Of a DNA stretch of 20,685 nucleotides, positions 15,225 through 20,685 are shown piece by piece (within the stretch, counting starts at the first letter, position 1; the number at the start of each line of letters is the position of its first letter). The DNA is taken from the NCBI GenBank assembly GCA_902772795.1, contig CACYBZ010000389.1:1-20685 (forward strand), read 5' to 3'. This DNA is from an uncultured Ruminococcus sp. Lineage in GTDB: Bacteria > Bacillota > Clostridia > Oscillospirales > Acutalibacteraceae. Both the position numbers and the translations under genes were made by a program. The notes beneath the pieces are model-generated. The model worked only from the letters and a program-made list of their open reading frames with translations, ran no database searches and was not told the origin of the DNA.

Positions 15225-15334
15225 TGATTATTCCACTCCTTATTGAAATTTTTAAGCCAACGGTACAAAAGTATCTGCGATACAACAAACACTATTATCC
15301 CCAGCATAATCAGAATAATTCCTACATAAAGCAC
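15221..15334 (-). CDS. small single-pass membrane peptide (37 aa)
   Basis: A short gene lies between the kinase and the zinc-ribbon gene. GTG 15334 sits 10 bases after GGAGG, and the frame runs 37 codons to a TGA that overlaps the next ATG (ATGA). The product is one membrane span (LYVGIILIMLGIIVFVVSQ) followed by a short basic and aromatic cytosolic-type tail (YRWLKNFNKEW). A ribosome site, coupling and a coherent membrane span argue for a real gene. No family is recognised. It may be a small subunit or regulator of the adjacent membrane proteins. Confidence 0.68.
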   Translation of the reverse strand: MLYVGIILIMLGIIVFVVSQILLYRWLKNFNKEWNNQ

Positions 15335-15375
15335 CTTGTTTCTACCTCCGTTTCATCGGATATTTCACTTTCCGA

Positions 15376-17268
15376 CTACCATGTACGCTGACAATACTCC
15401 TGATACATTCCTTTGAGTGTGTCAAGGTCATGTTCGCTGATTTCCGCTTTCTGTGTTTCACCGGCTTTCAGATAATATTCCCTTGCCCTTGCACAACATT
15501 CTGCTGTCTTACCAACATTATGAATACTGCTGTACGTTATCGCCATATGCATATATATCCTGTAATTCTCAGGAAATTTGTTGTCCAGCTCCTGCAAAAT
15601 ACGAAGTGCCTCCGGAGCATTTCCTGTCAGTCGGTATGTCTGAGAATAATTGATTCCATCGTCAACAGACAAAGCATACTGACTTTCAATCAGTGCATAT
15701 ATCCCCCTTGCATAATTTAGACTCTGATTATCTGTGGTGCCTTCAGAACTGTATGCCAGATTGAGATAGGCCCCGGCAAGTTTTCGCAGTACATACACAT
15801 CTTCTTTGAAATTTCTTGCTTTATCCAAAGCTTTCACTGCTTCTTCATACATACCCAGTTTACTGTAGTTATCGCTGTACAACACATATATTCCATATTT
15901 TTCCTCCGATGACAAAACCGCATTTTCAAGAGAATCCAATAAACCGATACTTTTACGGTATTCCCCCTGCTGGTAATTCATCTGTGCATTGATAATAGTC
16001 ACCACTTCCTGTGAAGAATACTTGCGACTTATCTCATCAATGATTTTCTGTGCCTGAACAAAATCTCCGTTCCTCACCAGAGCAATCGCATAATTACGAT
16101 AATAGTCTTTGCTTTCTTCTTTCATGCTTTCTACATAACGATATGCCCGCTTATAATACTGCACGGCATTCGCATAATTATTATTGTCATAATATACTTC
16201 TCCCAAAGAATACAATATGTAAAAATGTTCCCTTTCCCGACAAAAACTTTCATAGTCCTTATTATGCAGAATATTTTCTGCGGTATTTATCGCATTGGTA
16301 ACATCTCCGTTTTCACAGTAAACAATAAACTGATTATATTCCGCAGAATATCGGTTGATACGTTTCTGCTTCGTTTCTAAAATCACGATACTTACCCCTG
16401 CCAGTATCATCACCACTGCTACAAATGAAGTAAGTATCTGCAAAATGATGTACTTCCTGTAACGAATATCTTTCTTTCGCATATCATTCAATGCCTGATA
16501 CATCTGCTTCATATCTGCAAAGCGTTCCGCAGTATCTCTGCGTATGGCTTTATCAATAATCCCCACTAAAATATCAGAATAATTCAGCGAAAACTCTGAT
16601 AACATCGGCTGATGAATATCCTCAATGTCAGGCTTCTGTCCTGTCATCAGGTGATAAAAAGTAATGCCCAGACTGTAAATATCCGTTTGTTCATCGGGTC
16701 TTACGTCAGTAGGAATTCCGTGTTGGATACAGTAAACAACATAATACTGCTCGGGTGACGAATAATTTCGACTATATCCTTTGATGAGTTTATCATGTTC
16801 GTTAAAAGATATACCAAAGTCAATTAAGCAAATGTCTCCGCTTGGTGTCACAATAATATTGGCTGGCTTGATGTCAGCGTGGATAATCCCTTGTGAATGA
16901 ACATACACTAATACCTCACAAAGTTGCTTGAGCCACTTGATTAATTGGCTTTCTTCAATATAAACACCGCTTATAATATATTTTTCAAGATCACACCCCT
17001 CTATATAATCAATAATGGTGTATATATCACCTTCATGCTTAATATAATCATATACCTGCGGAAGATATGTATGATGTAACTTTTTTAAGGAATCTACTTC
17101 CGTCCGCAATAAAACCGGACTGTACGATTCTGCCATTTTCAGTTTTTTCAGAACCACATACTTTTGCAGGCGGAGATGGTAGGCACGATATATCACACCC
17201 ATACCACCATGACCAATTTCATTCTCAATGTAATATGTATTATCAATAATGTTTCCGCTGTACAACAT
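15376..17268 (-). CDS. transmembrane Hanks-type Ser/Thr kinase with extracytoplasmic TPR domain
   Basis: The frame reaches a GTG at 17280, but AGGAGG abuts that codon; ATG 17268, 11 bases downstream of it, is the start (630 residues). Kinase domain 1-265: glycine loop GHGGMG (19-24), Lys K41 in VVLKK, helix-C Glu E57, catalytic HADIKPAN (130-137), DFG (150-152), SPE (171-173), DIYSLG (196-201) and R249. The HRD Arg is Ala (non-RD), but Asp132, Lys134, Asn137 and the DFG Asp are intact, so activity is expected. One span lies at about 274-297. Residues about 310-620 outside are TPR-like helices. This order matches the EssB/YukC pseudokinase of T7SSb. It likely phosphorylates ligands for the three FHA proteins here. 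Confidence 0.93.
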   Translation of the reverse strand: MLYSGNIIDNTYYIENEIGHGGMGVIYRAYHLRLQKYVVLKKLKMAESYSPVLLRTEVDSLKKLHHTYLPQVYDYIKHEGDIYTIIDYIEGCDLEKYIISGVYIEESQLIKWLKQLCEVLVYVHSQGIIHADIKPANIIVTPSGDICLIDFGISFNEHDKLIKGYSRNYSSPEQYYVVYCIQHGIPTDVRPDEQTDIYSLGITFYHLMTGQKPDIEDIHQPMLSEFSLNYSDILVGIIDKAIRRDTAERFADMKQMYQALNDMRKKDIRYRKYIILQILTSFVAVVMILAGVSIVILETKQKRINRYSAEYNQFIVYCENGDVTNAINTAENILHNKDYESFCREREHFYILYSLGEVYYDNNNYANAVQYYKRAYRYVESMKEESKDYYRNYAIALVRNGDFVQAQKIIDEISRKYSSQEVVTIINAQMNYQQGEYRKSIGLLDSLENAVLSSEEKYGIYVLYSDNYSKLGMYEEAVKALDKARNFKEDVYVLRKLAGAYLNLAYSSEGTTDNQSLNYARGIYALIESQYALSVDDGINYSQTYRLTGNAPEALRILQELDNKFPENYRIYMHMAITYSSIHNVGKTAECCARAREYYLKAGETQKAEISEHDLDTLKGMYQEYCQRTW

Positions 17269-17292
17269 GATATATCGCACCTCCTTTTGTTT

Positions 17293-17330
17293 TTGGCAAC
17301 AGCTTACCGTTCGTCGTAAGCTGTTGCCAA
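17293..17330 (-). other. strong 15-bp perfect stem-loop upstream of the kinase
   Basis: The arms at 17293-17307 and 17316-17330 are perfect reverse complements (TTGGCAACAGCTTAC and its complement) with an 8-base loop. On the minus strand it is followed by AAAAACAAAAGGAGG, with no U-tract, so it is not a standard terminator for this operon. On the plus strand it is followed by TCTTTTCT, only moderately terminator-like. It could stabilise the mRNA or mark a processing point between the surface gene and the kinase, or control access to the ribosome site 4-9 bases beyond it. Confidence 0.7.
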
Positions 17331-17363
17331 TCTTTTCTGTATTCTGTCACACACCTTCAGCAT
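17304..17363 (-). CDS. possible 19-residue leader peptide
   Basis: ATG 17363 has GGGAGG 4 bases upstream and opens 19 codons ending in a TAA inside the first-transcribed... region of the hairpin: the stop falls in the arm nearest the kinase. Ribosomes on this frame would melt the stem at 17293-17330. That is the geometry of leader-peptide control, but there is no run of one amino-acid codon and no family match. The spacing to the ATG is short. Chance is quite possible. Confidence 0.25.
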   Translation of the reverse strand: MLKVCDRIQKRLATAYDER

Positions 17364-17408
17364 CGTCCCTCCCGAAAATGTACAACAGAATGTAACTCAG
17401 ACGCCTTA

Positions 17409-20400
17409 TCAGCTTCTTCTGCGTTTCTTTACAAGAACAATAATCAGTGCAACAATGGCCAACACTGCTGTACCTGCAATTGCCATAGCAATCGGACTAT
17501 GAAGAAAACGTTGAATCAAAGTAGCAGACAGTGTGAATTTTACTACCGTTGTCGTATGTTTATTTCCGGCTTTGTCAACAACCGTTACCGAAAGGTCTTG
17601 TGCCCTGGAATCGGGGGTTCCCGTTAATCTGTGAACTATCTCAATTTCATCGCCGTGAACCTGTACATTTTCGATATCTTTCGTGATGTCTACATTGTCA
17701 AGCATGATGGTTACCGACTCATCATAAGATCCTATACTGTCGTCCTGACATTTGATAGTGATATCTTTGAATGTCTCACTTAAATACTGATTGGCCTTAC
17801 ACTGACCATTTTCATCTTTTTCGACAAAATTGTAAATACCGATTGTCGGCTCTGTATTGTCTATAATAAAGCGGACTGGCATACTCTTTTCACTGTTATT
17901 GGTGTTCTGTGCCTTATCATTTGATTCCAGACGAATTTCATAAATCGCTTCATCATTGAAATTCTTGTTGAAAATCTTGTACCGGCATATGTTATGACCA
18001 TCTTTGAAATCTTTTTCCAAATTATAATCATCATTTTCTTTCAATATCTCATCTTCATCATTCTTCCTTATTACAACCTGCGTAGGTGTGAAACTGGAAA
18101 CATTGAGTTCTTCAATAATGATATTCGCCGGCAAGTTCATGGAATTGATATAACTGGTATCACCCTGTTTGCTTATTTCGACAATTTCTTTCATCTTGTT
18201 GTAATCCGGTCTTGCATAACCTTCTTCGCTAAGAATAAAATCAGAACCGTAACGGCTTACATAAATCTTGTAGGACTTCTCTTCACGATTGCCTGCCATA
18301 TCTTCAGCGGTAACCTTAAAGTTATAAACACCATCACTGGTCTTTTTGTCCTCCAAGTTGGAACACTCTACCGTTCCTCCACCTATTCTCTTGAGCGTAT
18401 CCATTCCTGAAAGCTGAATTTTCGGTGTGGTTTTATTGGTTAAGTCTTCTTTTCGTCTTTCAAAGTTGATGCTGTACTTTCTGACGTCGAAATTGTTATC
18501 TTTGAATTTTATCGTAGGAGCTATTCTGGAACCAAATCCATAATTTTCCTTGTCTTTCAGATTTTCTATCTCAATAACCGGTTTCTTCGTATCAATATAG
18601 AATTCTGATTTTCCGGGATTATTACCTTTGTTGTTCGCCTTATCGGTATAGCTTACTTCCAAAGTATAACGTCCGTCTTGCACAAAATCTATGGTGAATT
18701 TATGCGTATCCCCTGAGTCTGACTGTTTGACTACCTTAGGCGTGGAAACTTCGGTTGTATCGTCTTTTTCACTGAACGCCTTCATGGTAAAGTTTACATC
18801 TCCGGCTTCAAAATTGTGTTCAAGTATGGTAATCGTAGCTCGACGTGACGCTTTGTAATAGTTACTGTTGGTCACGGCATTGTTATCATAATCTACACTG
18901 ATTTTCGGCGAAAGTGTATCAACAATAAATTTGTCCTCTTTGTAAACTTCACTTGCATTTCCTGCACGGTCATTACATGAAAATTCAAACGTATAATCGT
19001 AATTTTCTTTGAATTCTACTGTTCCGATATGCTGGAATTTATCATCTACAGGGTCATTCTTGTTGATATGCCTCCATGCAATCGCTACATTTGACGCTTT
19101 TCCATCTTTTGTGACAACTGCTTTAACAAGGCTTTCGTCAAAGTTTCTTTCTTCAACAGTAATCGTAGCTGTTCTGGTAACATTATAGTACGGTGCTTTT
19201 GCCGTACTTCCCGGACTGGAAAACTTCACTGATAATTCCGGTGTTGTCTTATCAATGCTGAAACTGTCTGTTTTTTCACTGGTATGACCTGCATTATCTG
19301 TCAACTTGACATAAACAATGATGTTATTACGGTTATAGCCAACATTAATTTTTTTGGCTACTTCCGTTATCAGATTTGTATTCTCTTCCTTGTGGAACTC
19401 CAATCCCTCTTCAGTTACTTCTTTATCTTTATCGGTTACTTCTTCATTGGTTACTGTTCCGTCAAGTCCTATATTTAGTGTTTTCGGCGTTCCTTTCTCT
19501 AAATCAGATGTGATACTGTACTCTACCTTCTGTATACCTGAGAAAATATCAGAAACTTTGATAGTTACATCTACGTTATTATTATATAAATCTTTTCCAC
19601 TGCTGTCTTTATGGGTTGCCTGTTCACGTACAATGCTGATACTGGAATATTCTTTATGTTGTTCCTCTGTTTCTAATACTGTTCCGTCTGGAGCATAATC
19701 TGCACTACGATTTAAAACATTATCCGTCGCACTGGCATAAATGTGTCCTTTGAATCCTGCATTAACGGTAAATGTTGCCTGATAGATTTCATTTCCATCT
19801 GAATCGACTGACTTAACAAATGTCCCAGGATTAGGCGAACACAAAACATCACTTCCATCAACTCCGATAAGTCTTAAAGAAACTCCTGAACCATTGTCTG
19901 CTCTGTTACCAATTCCAGAACCACTCTTATCACTGAATTCAACAACAACATCGGTTGTGTTCTTGAAAAAGAAACCATAATTTGTTTTCGTAACATTAAA
20001 TGATTCGCTTTGCTCACGTCTGCCTCTTCCGTCCTCTTGGGAAAAACGGAAATGACTTACGGTCGGGGCTGTTCTGTCAACATAAATGGTCTTAGTTATC
20101 ACATTAAATAATCCACTGTTGTTGTATACAGTAACTTTAAGTGTGTTTTCACCTTCTTTGAAAATTTCTTTGCTTAATTTCGAAGTGTCCAGTGTAACCT
20201 TAACAGACGGTATCTTTACTTTTTTGCTAGTATTTTCGGTACCTTGTTTAACTTCACCAATAACTTCTGCTAAAATGTTTTCTGCCTCAAATGTGGCTCC
20301 TTTATCAGAGAAACTGATGGCATCTTTCTTTATAATGTTATTATTTACACTGTATTGACTATCCTGAGTAATATTTTTGTTATCAATGTTATCTGTAAGC

Positions 20401-20685
20401 TCAACTTTTATTGACTGAATACCTGACAACTCATCTTGTGCGGTAACACTGTAAGTAACATCTCCCGGATACCACTCCAACACATCAACATAAGGATATT
20501 TATCCTCCTCCTGATTGGATTTTACAGAAATTCCACTGCCAAAACTGATATTACCCTTGTTATCGCTGACAACAACTTCAAATGCTTCACCATTAATCTC
20601 TTTGGAGAAATTTGCATCTTTTAACTCTGCCGTTTTACTTTTATCTGTGCCATTACCGACATTGTCAATCGCATATGCCTTTAAA
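17409..20685 (-). CDS. large Ig-like-repeat surface protein, membrane-anchored (5' end outside window)
   Basis: The frame is open to the window edge; the GTG at 20483 is internal, because the codons upstream continue the same repeat type (YAIDNVGNG). At least 1091 residues are visible. They consist of bacterial Ig-like repeats with a recurring D-x-A-G-N turn followed by F-x-I-D-x-T-x-P linkers (SIDKTTPEL, IVDTLSPKI, YIDTKKPVI, IIDNTEPTI) and repeated RTATITVEERNF-type segments. The C-terminus has a membrane span (about visible residues 1063-1085) and a KKRRRS tail. There is no LPxTG sorting signal. It should be a long rod on the cell surface with the tail inside. Such repeats serve adhesion or envelope scaffolding. 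The tie to T7SS is only its place upstream of the kinase, on the same strand. Confidence 0.9.
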   Translation of the reverse strand, partial: LKAYAIDNVGNGTDKSKTAELKDANFSKEINGEAFEVVVSDNKGNISFGSGISVKSNQEEDKYPYVDVLEWYPGDVTYSVTAQDELSGIQSIKVELTDNIDNKNITQDSQYSVNNNIIKKDAISFSDKGATFEAENILAEVIGEVKQGTENTSKKVKIPSVKVTLDTSKLSKEIFKEGENTLKVTVYNNSGLFNVITKTIYVDRTAPTVSHFRFSQEDGRGRREQSESFNVTKTNYGFFFKNTTDVVVEFSDKSGSGIGNRADNGSGVSLRLIGVDGSDVLCSPNPGTFVKSVDSDGNEIYQATFTVNAGFKGHIYASATDNVLNRSADYAPDGTVLETEEQHKEYSSISIVREQATHKDSSGKDLYNNNVDVTIKVSDIFSGIQKVEYSITSDLEKGTPKTLNIGLDGTVTNEEVTDKDKEVTEEGLEFHKEENTNLITEVAKKINVGYNRNNIIVYVKLTDNAGHTSEKTDSFSIDKTTPELSVKFSSPGSTAKAPYYNVTRTATITVEERNFDESLVKAVVTKDGKASNVAIAWRHINKNDPVDDKFQHIGTVEFKENYDYTFEFSCNDRAGNASEVYKEDKFIVDTLSPKISVDYDNNAVTNSNYYKASRRATITILEHNFEAGDVNFTMKAFSEKDDTTEVSTPKVVKQSDSGDTHKFTIDFVQDGRYTLEVSYTDKANNKGNNPGKSEFYIDTKKPVIEIENLKDKENYGFGSRIAPTIKFKDNNFDVRKYSINFERRKEDLTNKTTPKIQLSGMDTLKRIGGGTVECSNLEDKKTSDGVYNFKVTAEDMAGNREEKSYKIYVSRYGSDFILSEEGYARPDYNKMKEIVEISKQGDTSYINSMNLPANIIIEELNVSSFTPTQVVIRKNDEDEILKENDDYNLEKDFKDGHNICRYKIFNKNFNDEAIYEIRLESNDKAQNTNNSEKSMPVRFIIDNTEPTIGIYNFVEKDENGQCKANQYLSETFKDITIKCQDDSIGSYDESVTIMLDNVDITKDIENVQVHGDEIEIVHRLTGTPDSRAQDLSVTVVDKAGNKHTTTVVKFTLSATLIQRFLHSPIAMAIAGTAVLAIVALIIVLVKKRRRS

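Larger units (their letters stand above)
17281..17408 (-). other. 128-base spacer before the kinase gene
   Basis: Between the surface-protein stop and the kinase there is a possible short leader frame (17304-17363), a perfect 15-bp inverted repeat (17293-17330) and the kinase ribosome site AAAGGAGG. No -10/-35 pair that I would support is visible. The kinase could therefore be read through from upstream. Confidence 0.55.

Noticed and set aside
17293..17330. Rho-independent terminator after the surface-protein gene
   Set aside because: The stem is strong, but on the minus strand it is followed by an A-rich run, not a U-tract.
17994..18410. 138-codon plus-strand hydrophobic frame
   Set aside because: Antisense to the Ig-repeat gene; the hydrophobicity reflects the complement of Asp/Glu/Lys-rich codons.
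20483..20485. GTG 20483 as the true start of the Ig-repeat protein
   Set aside because: The same frame stays open for 67 more codons to the window edge and encodes the same kind of repeat sequence.
1..20685. tRNA, rRNA, CRISPR array, insertion sequence or integrase
   Set aside because: None seen by eye; coding density is high, genes run on one strand, and there are no transposase motifs or regular spaced repeats.

Overview
The window is AT-rich, and every well-supported gene lies on the minus strand. It reads as one long, tightly packed cluster transcribed from high to low coordinates. WXG100 proteins, an EssC-type FtsK/SpoIIIE ATPase with N-terminal FHA domains, a YukD/EsaB-type ubiquitin-like protein, a lipobox lipoprotein and strong AGGAGG ribosome binding sites point to a low-GC Gram-positive bacterium (Bacillota). 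A gut-type Clostridia/Lachnospiraceae host is my guess. It is a type VII secretion (T7SSb/ESX-like) locus.

Layout in transcription order: (1) 20685-17409, a 5'-truncated cell-surface protein of Ig-like repeats with a C-terminal membrane anchor. (2) 17408-12633, a signalling/envelope block. It holds a spacer with a 15-bp perfect hairpin, a transmembrane Hanks-type Ser/Thr kinase with outside TPRs, a 37-residue membrane peptide, a tail-anchored zinc-ribbon protein, a membrane-anchored TPR plus carboxypeptidase-regulatory-like protein, and a membrane FHA protein. (3) 12559-5898, the secretion core: EssC, a LytTR regulator with a degenerate receiver, an unrecognised soluble protein and an EsaB/YukD-like protein, mostly linked by stop/start overlaps. 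(4) 5897-5755, a spacer with a perfect TATAAT box. (5) 5754-2190, nine small helical WXG100-size proteins interrupted by a second membrane FHA protein. (6) 2185-132, a lipoprotein and, overlapping it, a lipase whose C-terminus looks like a fused WXG100 domain.

Proposed working model: the kinase phosphorylates FHA ligands and so controls EssC assembly. The small helical proteins are substrates or partners; eight of the nine carry a Y-x-x-x-E motif after the second helix. The lipase is the effector, with lipase domain first and secretion domain last, ending in Y-x-x-x-D. This resembles the staphylococcal 'reverse-architecture' lipase toxin TslA. The lipoprotein beside it is then the obvious immunity candidate (TilA-like). 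EsaA, EssA and a canonical EssB are not in the window. The kinase has the same order of parts as the EssB/YukC pseudokinase (kinase fold, one membrane span, helical outside domain) but keeps nearly all catalytic residues, so it may be a catalytically live counterpart. These functional links are inferences from sequence and context. No database search was possible.
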